NCBI RefSeq assembly: GCF_965638725.1
Contig: NC_134950.1
Coordinates: 135,833,636 to 135,897,635, forward strand
Reading direction: 5' to 3'
Length of the DNA stretch: 64,000 nucleotides
From: Aptenodytes patagonicus
Taxonomy: Eukaryota; Chordata; Aves; Sphenisciformes; Spheniscidae
The notes below the pieces were generated by a model. It did no database searches. It was not told the origin of the DNA and was given only the letters and a program-made list of their open reading frames with translations. A program made the position numbers and the translations under genes. This document shows, in pieces, positions 10,861 through 24,446 of this stretch. How positions within the stretch are numbered: the first letter of the stretch is position 1; every line of letters starts with the position of its first letter.

Positions 10861-12303
10861 GTAATTTATTTTTATTTCCCCCCCCCACCTTGCCCTGAGT
10901 TACCCAGTGAGAAGCAATTTGAAAAATGCTTAGGTTTGTGTTTCTCTTCCTTGTAGATAAATGGACCGCTTTCTTAAACCCACAGGCGTGCACTCTGCTG
11001 TCCTAGAGGTTTTCTAGAATCACCCCATGTATTTCTAATGTAGTGTCTTGTCCAGGCAACAGTGGTAGTATTTAATTTATTTAAAAGAAAAAAAAAAAAA
11101 GCCTTTTTGTGGGAGAAGCAAGTTGTTATGGCCTGATGGCAAATGATTGTGAAGATTTTAAAATTTAAAGTTCTGTGAGAAGAGTTAAAATCTGGGTGTT
11201 AGCAGGAAATGAAATGGGGTGTTGTGAACTGTGTAACGGGCAAGCAGATGAGCTTTGCTCCAGCAACAAAAAGCATCTTGTAAATATACTGGTATACATA
11301 TTTTTTTGATCCTGCCATGTTGGAGTCTGCAGCATTTTATGGGCACGTAGTAGAAGTCTCATCTCTATTTGAGAGGATTCTTCATCGCTATTTTGAGCTG
11401 GTCTATAGAAGCAGCAGGAGAATGACTTCTTCCCAATAAGGACAGGATTTATGCATCCTTAATTTCTAAACGTATGTTTAATTTTTGCAAGGTAGTAATT
11501 TTGTTGGGCCTCATGTAAAGAAGCAATACTTGCAATAAAGCAGGGTAGTATTTTTGTACTGCCTATAGCAATTCAGCCTGCTTCTTTCACAAATATTTAG
11601 ATTATAGAAAACCTGGCGTGCACTAGAGAGTAAAAGCAAAATAGATCAAACTTTCCACGTGCTTGTTCCTGTACTCCATTATTCAATCTGGGAAGTATGT
11701 CTGTCTGTATAACTTTGTAAAAAGGGGCTTCTACTATTCCAGGGTTATTTTTAAAAGTGCAGTCTTTTTAAAATAGTTGATTTGAAAAGGTGAATTAGCT
11801 GTCTTGATGGGCATTGTATCTTGGTATTTTGAGAATTAGGAGTTTAATCACTATTTAGTATTAGAGGAAAGCTTTGCTTGAGAAACTGTGGAGGATTTTT
11901 GCTCTAGTTAAGGCAGGGGGGAACCCCTCTCTGGACCAATTCATAGCATGCTAATCTTTATGGTTATATTTATTTGATACTTTTAATTAGAACATATACA
12001 GCATATTAATTTCCTTCTCATTTATTATGCAAGGTATATGGCTTTGATTTACAGTAGCCTATATTTCAGATCTTTTGTGTATATAAAAATACTGTTGTAG
12101 ATGGAATATATTTTTAGATTTAAGGAGAAAATTCCAGGGGACGTAAGAATTGATCATTTCCTATTAGTCTCTGTAATAAATAATTTTATTATCATGCTTA
12201 TTAATCTTAAGCTTGCATAAGTAGTGTTCTATTTATGCTGTTGAAAACAAATTCATTTCACTCACATAAAGGTAAATTTAAAATCGCTGGTGGCCCCCTC
12301 AAC

Positions 12304-12335
12304 TTTTTTTATCACTGTTTTTTTTTATCACTGTT
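12304..12335 (+). repeat. Tandem duplication of a T-run plus ATCACTGT
   Basis: A T-run followed by ATCACTGT occurs twice in a row. Confidence 0.8.
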
Positions 12336-15300
12336 CAATGTGTCTAAAAGTATTTTCCTGTTCTTTCAGCTGTCAGCTGAATTGGTGTAAAAGTCAGTTC
12401 TTCATATTGGGTAGCATGTCTTCATATTTGTCTGTGAATTAGCAATTATCAGAAACATGCATCTGTCTGTAACTTGTTGAAAAGGATTCTGCACTGAACT
12501 TAAGCACTTTTCTAGGCATGCGTTGCCTACATATAGGCATAATATTGAAAAAATTGCAAATGTAAAAGCCCTTATTTGTTAAAACACTGTTTGATCGTGC
12601 AATATCATGTTGGAATGTATCAGATACAGTTCAGATTTATACTGCTGTTTAACAGAAAATTAAATTGCATTTCTCATAACTGCACTTCCTTCCCCTTTGT
12701 TTCCGCTCCCCCTCTCCCAAAATCAAATATAGAAAGCCACTTAAAATTCATTCAGTGGCCTCCATATGTAAAAGTGACCCTCTTGTTCCTTTTATAGATG
12801 CCTAATACTTTTCTTTTTTTGGGGGGGGTCAAAAAGTTGGAGATTTTTTCAATGTCTCTAAACATTGCTTACTGGGCGTATATTTAGAGTTGCTAGATAC
12901 GTGTAAAAACACAGTTTTCAAATGTTGAGTATTTTGGTGAAACTGGTTATTAAGGTGCTTTCAAAATAACTTATTTGAAGTCTTTGTATCTTTTTACACA
13001 AGGGGAAAGGTGTCGGATGCAGCCGGGGGTGTGTGTGTGTTGCTCACCAGGCCCACCCAGTGTGTTTGCATGCTGCAAGGCCAGGGAACGCTTTCCAGAG
13101 CCTTGTGCGCTTCAGTGTGTGAGATACGGTTAGAGCAGTGACGCCATTTAAAAAAAAAAAAGTGGATGTGTCAAGCCTGTCTTTCAGCATGAGTGTACGA
13201 TTAATAGTTTGGTCAAATGACTACTTCATAAGAGCAAAAGTTGTTTTGTGGTGCACTGAAATTATTCAATACACTATATTGACCTCTGCTGCTGTGAGGC
13301 TGCTTCATGGAGAGTCCTAGCTCCCCTCTTTACAACCTCCTTAAATATGATTTTTAATTTTTTTTAGCAGTGTTGCGTATATTATCACTCGCAAAGGTAG
13401 TTTGTGGGTATCTTTCTCCAGAGGCGGCTGAGGTGCATGGGAGGAAAGGGTAAGGGTTTGGTAATCCATATCCTTGTCACATAAAGGAAGGTCAAGAGGT
13501 GGTGTCAGCTAGGGTTGCCATAAAGTTGAGCTGAAGCCAGAAGACAGTGGAGTGTGCCTGGCTTGTTATTCAGGGTGAAATTCTTGGGCCCAGTAGTCAC
13601 TGCATTCCAGCCCTTGCTGGATCTTCTGATTTGAAGTGGGCACACCCAGGTTTGCAAAATTACCTTCCTACCTGCTGTGGAAGGAAGGAGAGAGCCCAGT
13701 GTGTGGCTTTCTCCCTCCCCTCCCTCCTGGAAGCATTTAAAAACAGACAAGGGGATATGCTGCGGTTTAAAGAGGGGGGCTGGTCAAGGTTTCCTTGGAA
13801 GGGTGGAGAATTATTTTGGGGGAGGTGCAAAGTATTTAATAAGCTCGGAGTAGATTCCTGACTTACTACTGAAATCACAAGGGAATGCCAAAGGAATGCA
13901 GCGTTTCTGCATTCAGACCCCTCGGTGTGGAGGAAGGCTATTGCAGTATTTAAAGGTTTAGGTCACTTTATGCAAAAGTTGGAGAAGGCATTGTAATAAT
14001 TCTGACTGCTAGTCACGCTCTGCCAGGTAAGGCAGGGCACTGTTAGTCACGATCGCTACTTAGATGGGTTTTCTTCTCGCAAAGCAGCAATGCAGGAGGA
14101 GGATGGTGGCAGTGTATAGTGTACGTGCGCCCATGCCCCTGAAACTTGTGGCGCAAGGCTTTGGGTACTACCTTGCTGCAAGCCAAGAGCAGCTGGTATC
14201 TCGCAAGGTGATGTATGCTGCAATCTGATTATTCAAATGGCCCTGATGTCACTTGTGCGTGATGAGGGGGGAGGGCAGGTGCTAACTCTGGGCACCTGGG
14301 GATGTGTCTGGCGCAGCGTCCTGGCCCTGGCTCCCACCTCTAGGTGGGCTTCCCACCCAGACCTGGTCCACCATGCCTGCTCCTGGGGCCTTCAGGTGCC
14401 TAAAATGCTCACAACACCTCAATTGTGGTAATGATGAGGTGTTTTTCCAATTAGAAGGTTAATTATTTCCCCCTCCCTGCCTCGAGGGCTCTTTGTTGGG
14501 AAAATAAATTCACTACGTCTCTTCTGGGGGGTTTGTTTGGGAGAGGAGCTGGAGAAGAGGGTAGTGAAGGTGCACCTTGTAGGTAATGCTGCCCTGTAAC
14601 AAGCTGTGCTACGGGGAGCGCAATGACCTGCCAGCTGTGCTTCACCTCTAATGCTGAAGTATCTGAAGGCTGATTTGAGGAAAACAGGCCCAAAACCCCT
14701 CATGCAACCATCTCTGTTCCAGGGGCGAGTGTTACGCTGTTGGATGGGCGTTGGATTGTGTTGCTAATTTTCAGTATAATGAGGGTTTGTATCTTGTGCG
14801 TGCAAGGCGGTGGGAAACGGCTTCGCGAGGCTAAAGTATGTATGGTGGCTACAATGGTCACAGTTATTAAAAAAAATAATTTAGTGGCATTGATTTTTAG
14901 TTTTGCTTCTGTAAATATCGAGCAGGGAGAAACATGCTGAATGTAAGAAGACATGATAGAAAATGTCATTTATTAGCCGTATTCGTGCTCTTTTCTGCGG
15001 AAAGAGGTGGAGGACTGTGCCTGGGTCCAACCAGAATGTTTTCGAGAGTGAAGGGCCAAAACTTTGCACAGTGGTTTTGGGTATTTATTCTCTGCTTCCA
15101 CATTTATTTTTGCAGATGTGAAGGGGAAATTAATTTTTTTCTTTTTTAAATCTTTGAAAACTTACAATTAGAGTGGAAACAAATCTGGATAATTGTGGTG
15201 ATATAGACAACGAGTCATTATGGCAAGAACAGATAATTCTTCACTAACATGTTAACTGTTATGTTATCGGAAGTTTAATTTTTATAACTCCTCATACTGT

Positions 15301-17656
15301 TTGATCATTAAAAAAAAAAAAATTCCTTCTTGTTGCAGCTTTTAAAAATAAGCTGTAGTATACGAAACAGCTCTAAATGCATGTCCTGAAAGGTTGGTCC
15401 TGCTCTCTTTTTCCTACCTTCCCTTTATAGAAGGTACCCCGAGAACATACTTGTAGTGGACCTTAAATTGTGCGTAGATACGGTGAATTTTGAAGGGGTG
15501 GAATAAAAAATAACATTTTGGAAGTGTAATTCAAGGGTAGCAAAATATAATCAGGAAATGTTTAAAATTTTTTTATTTCTCCCTTTTTTTTTTTTTCCCC
15601 TCAAGCATGGGGTAATAGCATTTTTCACATTTTTGAGACCTTGAAGGTGGTATTTTTGTAAAATGGGGCTGTGTTCATTTCAGTTGCTCTTTTAAGTGCA
15701 GAGCATAGGACTCTACAGTGCTGGAGTCCTTTTATGGCTTCTGGGTGGACTTCAAATGCTTAGTTTTGACCTGAAAAGTTCTTAAATGGCCTGGGATTTG
15801 CCTACCTACCAGAAAATGTGAAACTTCCCATAACGGCCATGAGAGAGGGACCCAGGCGGAATTCAGATACATCTAATACTTAACCACGGACAGGGCTAGC
15901 CCTTCAGGGAACCTCACAAAAAAGATTTTTTGCTCCTTAAACCTGTTCCTCTCCTTAATGACATCTTAGCTTTTAGGATTTTATCCTCCTGGGATTTTGG
16001 TAACAAACACATAGAGCCATGGAGCACAGTTAAAGACTCTTCTCTGGTGATTTCATCCCTACGCAAGCCCAGTGAGGCAGGCACAGGGCAATATTAATGT
16101 GGGATTTTTTTCTTGTAATTTGAGAGTCAAATTTACTATTGGAATCTGATTATTCAGAATCAGTAAATAGATGGAGAATGGGTACAAAAATTAAATGCTG
16201 TAAAATCTAAGTAAGGAGGATGACTTCATGTTTTATAGAGGCATAGGTGGAAAACTTTGAACAGAGTTGATGCACTTGGCAATGTTGAGGTGCTTTTTGT
16301 AGCTCCAGAGTGCTTCAATACGATTCTTAATGTGTGTTCTCTTATTTTGTTTTCATATGCAAAATGTTTACTGCATGTCAGTCCATTCTTTATCTTGAAT
16401 GATGCAGAGTATAGTATTATATGTTGAGTTATATGCTAATTACTGTTGAAAGCTAAGATAAAACCATAACTCTTCCTTATTTTGTCTAGAAATGTGACAT
16501 TGTCACCAGAAATACTTGTGTGTTATTTTATAGTTTTAGTCTGAGGCTTGTGTCCTTATCTTTTTTTTTTTTTCTGGGCATGTCAAGTGTATGTACTTGT
16601 GTGCCTTTCCATCCTGCATCTTTGCTGTGTGAGTCTTAAGTTTGCTGTCCAAATAAAGAAAATATTGTTGAACGTGCCATCCAAAATCTCCCCAGGTATC
16701 TGGGTTTGGGGTGTGCTGGGGAGATCAGTAAGCCCAGTGCTTACCAGTGCTACCCAGCCTCTCTGGGCATGTTTATCCATGTGGGTACTTCAGTGATAGT
16801 TATTCCTTCTCATCACCTGGAATAAGTAATTTGGCTTTGAAAAGTTTCTGTATGGGAGCAAGAGCTCCTGTGTGTTTGGGCACGTTTCAGGTAATTAACA
16901 AAAAATTATATTATGGTATTCTCTCCTGTTTTTGCTTCTTTCCAGATCTGCAATATTGGTTTCTGAGTGTGTGTTGAAATGTGCATACATTTAACCAAGA
17001 AGAAAATCGTGATGTTTGTATTTGGATACTTGGCAAATAAAGTGTGTTACTAGGGTCAGTATTAGGGTAGATGTTAAAATACCGTACATGTAATGGCAAT
17101 AAAAGAGTGGGGCCAGAAAAGGTGGTGTTTTCCAGTTTTTTTTCCCTGCAAGTGCATTGAAATTTTGAAATGGAAAAAATATATTCAATTATAATATTAA
17201 TTTGTTATTTTGCTGAAGTGTATTATCACGGCAGCCGGCACAAGAGAAACCTGTAGTATAAAAGTTGTCTCCTGTGTAATGTAACCTTAGCAGCAGTGTG
17301 CCTCCCCTATTGCCTGCCTCTTCATGGTGCAGTGGAATCAGCATCAACTAAAACTGTCCTTTTGCAAGTCTGGACGGAAAACTGCCTCTAACAGGTAAAA
17401 TGAGGCATTCTGTATTTTTAATCAAGTTAAAATTTGGATAAGAGCACAGATAACTGAGTCAAAGAGGGATCTGACTCTTCTTGGATGTGGGACTAAGTAT
17501 TGAAACAAAACTGTCTTGAAATGAAAGATCTTCAGCTGGGAAGGGCCTTACTCCATTTTAATTTTTTTGGTATCTTGATAATTTTGTGACTGTAGTCTGA
17601 TTGGTGAGAAATAATACAGAAAAGTGTTTCAAAGAGAATGTGTATGTATATGTCTG

Positions 17657-17676
17657 TGTGTGTATATATACACACA
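17657..17676. repeat. Perfect 20-bp palindrome in a TG/TA repeat
   Basis: TGTGTGTATATATACACACA equals its own reverse complement and lies at the end of a TG/TA-rich simple repeat starting near 17639. It may extrude a cruciform. Confidence 0.85.
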
Positions 17677-19916
17677 TGCATTTTAAAAGATTATATTACC
17701 ATAAAATAGTTTGCAGTTTAAGAAGAGACCAGCTAAAAATATCTGGAGAATTTATAAAAATAGTAAGGTTTTTTTTTGCTAGTACTAGTACACTTGAACA
17801 CAACTGGAGCCGAATGTTCACTTTTGAAAGATTAACTTTCATGCTCAGCTGAACTTTAGGAAAGTTATTTTAAAATATGTAGTCTACACCATGTGTCTAA
17901 TACGTTTTTCCCCTTTGTGAAAATACCTTTATTGTTTTGGTAAATTGATTTTATTTTTAAATGTTAAATGTACAGGTCCTGTAGGTTTTCCCTCAAAAAT
18001 GGAGCTCACTTCACCTTAATGGAGCCTTAAATATTGTAGTGCAGAAATCAAAATGCCAGTTAGAGGGAAATCTAGTCTGTGTGAACAAAAATTTCTGCTG
18101 GGGGGGGAATAAATCTTATGCTATTACTTGGGTTCACAATTACTTATTTTCCTGAAACTTCAGGAATAAATAGTGTTAAATAGTGATTAGGGATGAATTA
18201 AACAGCTTGTTGTGTTTGGATTTGGAATTATCTGTTAAATATCTAGCATGCATGGATCAAGGCGGGACTCTAATTTTCTAGGAATAAGCAGGGCAGGAGG
18301 GCTAGCTATGAGAAGGAGGGGGGGGAAAAACCCAAAACCCTTGAGTGAGTGGTACTATGCAGTTTCTCCACGCAGCTTTCATCCTGGGGCCTGATCCTGC
18401 GTGCTCTCTGCCCTTTCTCCCCTGCCCTTGGAGGAAGTCCTCAGCGTGCTGCGGGGAGGCTCTTGGGAAACAGAGTTTGCAAAACTGCCCCAGCTTTGAC
18501 AGAGAAAATACACATACCGTCTAGCAAAGGCAAAAGATACAAGTGTTTTTTTAAAAAAAACCAGCAGTTTTAAAACAGTTACAGAACAGATCATCCAGAA
18601 ATTTATTTTCAGTGGTAGAGTGTATTATTTGGTTTATACACGTAGGGGAGATTCTCTGTGTGATGGCGGCTTCCTGGTTATCGTGGAAGAATAGTTCAAC
18701 TTTTCCTCCTACATCTAGAGTAAAAATTTCAAAACAACGTCTCTTTAGGACAATACTTGAAAAACATAATCTGTAGGATGTCTGAGGAATTTAGGTAGTA
18801 GTTTAATCCAAGATAATAAACTACACTTATAATGTAAACCATGTCTTGTCTTTTTCCTGATGTAAGTTAAAATTCTGATAAAAATGCTTTAAATTACTTT
18901 CCAGTGAAAGTTTTGTAGCAACCTTAAGCAGGTAATGGTTAGGGAAAAAAATAATTAAAATTTGTCTAGTCTTGGAGTATTGTTACTAATTTTGAAATAA
19001 TTTTTCAGATGAGTTCGCTGATTGTATAATAGCATACACAAGTTCCCCCCGCCATCGAGGCCTTGGTCTGTTACAGACGTGTATTGCTGCACTGCAACGA
19101 GCACACGGGTCTTTCCTACCAAGGGAGCTGGATCCCTGAATGAACCACATCTTTCTTTGTGGAAAACCAGCCCTCTCATGTACGGAGGGAGCTATTCGCC
19201 AGGGTCAAGTGAGAGGGATTCAATACGAAGTGTCCCTTAGTGGTATTGATCACAGTGGGTGCTGGTGCTAATCAAGAAGAAGGGTTCTTATACGGTGAGC
19301 TTTGTGTTCATAGAAGTTCGGTTATTTAAGCAAGTTCGTGGTGGTGGTGGGCAGCACCGTAACTTGGTGACAGAGAGCTGAAACCTGCTGTTGCTAACCA
19401 GGAGGTACTCCTTTTGACCCTAACAGAAGTTGCTGGAATGTCTTATTACTTGTTTGTTACCTGATTGTATGAACTTTGCACCTGCATAGAAATTTTTAAT
19501 GTAGGATACCCTTAAGAAATGTGCAACTTTCAGGGATGCTAGGTGTTTAAAACTGTATACAAATTCAGATTCTCTTTCAATTTCAAATATGTACTAAGAG
19601 ATAGTAAGCGTGTAGTTTAACATGTGGTCTGTAGATTTACTAACACTTAATGAAGAAACTGGAGGGTCCTGGGGTACAGCACAGGTATTTAAGTTGATTC
19701 TAATAACCTGTACAAAATAAATCAGAAATGGTCTTAAAGTCAAAGCAAAGATATTTTTAAAAATATTGTGTACTCGTCATTAAATTTCTTTTCAGAGTTT
19801 AATGCTGATGCCCAGTAGCAGCAGTGTAAAATTGTTCTTGTAATGCTAATGCTGGTTCATTCAAAGATGCACCAGAATGCTTATTCTATTAAACTATTGT
19901 TCTTAAACACCCCCCC

Positions 19917-19987
19917 TCAAAAAAAAAAAACAACCCAAAACCCAACCAAACCCAAAACAAACAACCCAACCCAAAAAACCACCCCAC
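19917..19987 (+). repeat. A/C-rich low-complexity tract
   Basis: About 70 bases composed almost only of A and C, in CCCAAAA-like and AACCCAACC-like units. The complement is T/G-rich, with G-runs separated by T. Confidence 0.8.
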
Positions 19988-22900
19988 ATTAAGTTATGAT
20001 AGTCAAAAAGTAGGTGACCATTTATTTATGAAATACTAAGTTTGGTTCTCAGTGATGGTCTGAGTCCTAATAGCAAATGGTGAGGTCCCGTTCTAATTTG
20101 GTAACTTGTTTTGGGTTGCTGCTTATTCTGTTCGCATTAACAATGTGTTTGCTAAGAGTGAGTTATATACCTCTATTTAGAAGTTTTCATTTTTTCTGGC
20201 ACGCAGTCGAGAGGGCATTTTTATAAATAATGTGATTCCTACCCCCTCTTCTACCCTGGCTGCTCTCTTAAACAAGAAGTGACTGTTGGCATGTAAATAT
20301 ACTCAAAATTCTGCATTTAATATAGAACTGTAAACTTTTACCTGAAGTTGTGGAGTACACACCCTTTGTACAACTGGGCTTGATGATAGTTGTTCAATTA
20401 AACTCAAACCATGAGCAAAATCATCCTTTCAGGTATGTAGCGTGTGCTTAACCCATACGGAGTGGATGTTACGCATCACTCCTTGAAAGTAATCTTGGGA
20501 AAAGATTTAGAATATTTGTAATTATAATTCATAGAGCCCTTCAAGCTTTTTAGATTGAGTTAAAGGTTGCGTTACCTTTGTGTTTGACTAGCTTCAGTAA
20601 AATCACAAAATTGCATTCGCTTGCTGTGGTTGGCTTTTGCCTGCCGCTGTGGCAAATAATAAGCTTATGTACATTGCTTTTCTTCCTGGCCTTTTCGCTC
20701 ACATCACCTGGTCCACACAGTTCACTTACAACGACTGTTACTGGTTTTGCATATGTTGGATTAAGTTCAGCATCTTAACATGAAAATGCTACTTCTGAAT
20801 GCATGAACGGCAGTACAGATCCAGCATCGCACGTGTGGTTACGTCAGTCTCCTGCTGTATAGCAGTGCTGTGTTTTGTACTGCAGCTCTTCAAAATGGCT
20901 TTTCAATTGAAAGTTCAAGCTATCTTAACTTTTTAGCTATAGAGTGTTGGTGGAAATCACATGTAGTTTTATATTCCAGAAAGCCGCTCTTTGACGTAGT
21001 TCTGATTTGTGTCACTGGGTGTATCATTTTGGGTGGTACCCTTTAAAAAAGAAAAAAGAGGAAAAAAAGGCAAGGCATGGAAAAGTCTGTCCAAAACTTA
21101 GTCATATTTCACCACGATGAAGCCCTGCAAGTTCCCGAGGAAGAAACTGCATTTGAGCAGTGATAGTTTTCTGGAGACGGCTGTGGTGCATGTCCTACCT
21201 GATGAGACTTGGGCTAGATGAGGAGAGCTTTGCCTGGTTGGGGGGGGCTGAGCAGGTGCCCCGACCTGTTTCTTTTCCCTCTAACATCCAGCTCTGTGAA
21301 CTTTCCTTGCACTCTGTGGATAACGTGCATGTGGTTACAAACTATTAAAGCATGTCTTTGAGGTTTGGGGGAGGAGAGGGAGGGAGCAAGCAATTGCTTT
21401 GTTTTGAGGCTTTTGGTAGCTCCAGTTCTGGTTGTTACTGGTAGTTGTCTCTTATTGTGTAGTCCAGCACTAGGCACGAAGCTGGTGCCAGCATAGTTTG
21501 AAATGAGCTGAATTTTTGAGGGGGATGATGGTGGGGGAGATGAGTGAAGAAGACATACAAAGAGTAGTGTTAGCAGAAAACGATCAGTTACTCCTAAAGA
21601 AGGACGATTTCTTTCTGTGGTTGAATATTTATCTTATAACATCATAGTCTTCCTTATGCTGATTTTTTTTTTTTTGTAATTAGGTATTTTTAGCTTTCTT
21701 CTGCTCTTTATTTCTTTAAAATGTTCTTCTTAAATCCTCAATTGTTGGGTGTATCTATATGCAGATGGAACAGTTGAATTTCAAACATTTGAAAGGCCTA
21801 TTTAAACTATGCTAAGCTATGCTCTCAGGTAAATGCAACTTGATCTACTAGTGGGGGCAGGTACCACCTAATTTAGGTATCCCTGTTAACAAATGAGTAC
21901 TGTATGACTGTAAAAAGATAGTAATTACTGTCTTGGCATGATAGTAAGTTTGCACATCTGTATACAAACTAAATTTGAAGTAATTAACTGCTAAATAATT
22001 TATTAAACATGGTCAAAGTGATCATAACTCATATGAACTTTGTTCCTAATCTTAATTTGAATATCTAGCAAAATGCTATGCATTTGAAAACTAACATCAA
22101 GGTTATTTGCATTTAGTAACTTGTAATGGTGTTTAACTTGTAAATCATACTTACAAATTAATTGGTTAGCTGTAGCACGATATAGGCCTTTTCTCTGCTT
22201 TGAAACTAACTGATCCAAATTTACAATTTTGCTCAGTTTAATACAAAGTGAACTAAAATAGTGTAAATGTTAAATGCTACCCTATGTAAAGAGTGCGGTT
22301 TTCAGTGCAGAAATGTAAACTCTATTTTTTGTTCTCTGATGATAACAGTGTATTTAAAACTATAGTGACAGTGAAAAAGTCAGTGCTTGCTGTGATCTTC
22401 ATCCTCAAAACATGCACTATATTCTATATTTTCTGTGAAAAAGGAAATGAAAAATAATGGAATTATTTAAAAGGTGGTAGTGGCTATCCTATAATTGCTT
22501 TATATGCCACTTCTTAAACTCATGGCATTTTTTTACAGTATTACAAAAGCAGGGGAAATTATTAAATATTAACCATAAAGGTTACTAAAGAAAATACACT
22601 TACATCTCTTATGTTGAAAAATCACTTCTATATAACTTGCCTTTGAAAGAAACTGTAAAATTGAAATGTTGCAAAACTTAAAATTTGTGAACACCTGAAT
22701 TTTAATTGTTGACTTTTCCACTTGAACAGGACGAAATGATACTCCAAGGCTTTCATCAAGGCCTGGTATGAAAGCTCAGGGATTGCTTTCCTATATTATA
22801 CCATATAAGCCTGTGTGCACTAATCAAAGCTGCTATGACAAAAGCACAGAAGATTGTTTTGGTAATTCTTAAAAATGAAGTTTAATGAAAGATAACTAAC

Positions 22901-24417
22901 AATATTTCTATTGAGTAAATATAAAAAATTGTGAAAGACTCTATGCACAAGCTGAGATGCTTTAACTGTGTCAGTACAAAATATTTACTGTGAATGTGGA
23001 TTTACTAGTGTAGATGTACGTACCCTGACCAAAATTATTGCCCTATAAAAAAGGAGAAATAAGCTTTGTAGACAATAGAAAACTTTGCATGGTTGTTATT
23101 ACTTCATAAATTTAACTTTTTAAAACATGTTAATCAAAGTTACTTTTTTCCAGTAACCCATCTTTAGATCAAAACTTAACGTAGAAAATATTGTGTGTAT
23201 ATTGTGCAAAGTGTGTATATCATTTAGCTCTACATCCCAACTGAAAGATGGTGCATTCTGTACTTCAAGGGTATAAAATTTTTTGAGGGGAGAGTACACA
23301 GTTATTCTAAATAACATGTAACTTCTTGCTCTAAGTACAGCTATGAAATAATTTTATTTGTTGCTGTTCTGTCCACACAATTTTTGTGTAATTGAATAGG
23401 ATTTCACTTTTTGGGGAGAACTCTTCAGAGAAAATTACTTAAAAGAAATGACAATATTGTCTGAAAACTGTAAGCCTAATTTGTTTCTCTTTGCAAGTAA
23501 TTTAAGTATAGAAAAAGCAATGGTGCTTTTTCTTTTAATTCTGCATCTGGTGACATTCAGCATAAAAATGACAAAGCCAAACAGCAGAGTTGTCACTTTC
23601 TATGACTTTTGGGTTTTGACAGGGCAAGAGAAAGGAAGGAAAAATATTTGGTGGTGATAGTGCAAAACCCACATGTTCTAGCACTCCTCCGGTACAGGTG
23701 TTATATCTCATCTGCTTTAGGTCACTTAATCAGTTTAAGGCTGTGTGGAATTGCCATTAGTAAGGGCCAGCATTTGAGTGCTATTTCTTCTTGTTGGTAT
23801 TCAATTAGTTCAACAAAGTGTACTAGCAAAATAATTACTGGAGCATCAAAGTGAGAATTGTTATTTGTGTGATGTCTTAGCTATTGTGTGCATCAGTTTA
23901 TACCTTAAAAGTTTCTGGTTTTTTTTTAAATTTTTTGCTTGTGTGAATAAGGTTTATTGTACTGAATCCTTTAAGATGGAAGAGCTTATTTATTTTAAAG
24001 CAAAAATAATAGGAAATGTACGGTAAATTTGACATTTCTTCTGTTGTAAAACTGGTGAAGTATTAATCTATTCCTGTTAGTGTGGTCTAGAAGATTTAAA
24101 AGAAGCTATTTGTCTTGCCAGTGCTTTTTAAACTTTTCTTGGTTTGTCTTGAGATTGAAGGGTGGAAAGTAGTAATGAGGAAATAGATTCTTTTTTTTTT
24201 ATTAAATTTTAAAAAAAGCCTTCGCCACGTGAACAGGCTAACTGCAGGTCTTTGTTAGGCTTTGCTGGAACATCAGATGATGAGCATAGTATATCTCTTA
24301 AATGCTCAATTACCATGTCAGTATAAAGCTGTCCTCTTGCAAAGTTGAGTAATATATGTATTTATGAAAAATTAATAAAAATGGAAGTTTCGGCCAGAAT
24401 GGATGCAGACTGAAAGC

Positions 24418-24446
24418 CATGCGTGCATGTACACACGCACATGCAC
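24418..24446. repeat. 29-bp alternating pyrimidine-purine tract with an 8-bp stem
   Basis: Strict Y-R alternation over 29 bases. Arms GTGCATGT (24423-24430) and ACATGCAC (24439-24446) flank ACACACGC. It is a candidate for Z-DNA or a hairpin. Confidence 0.75.
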
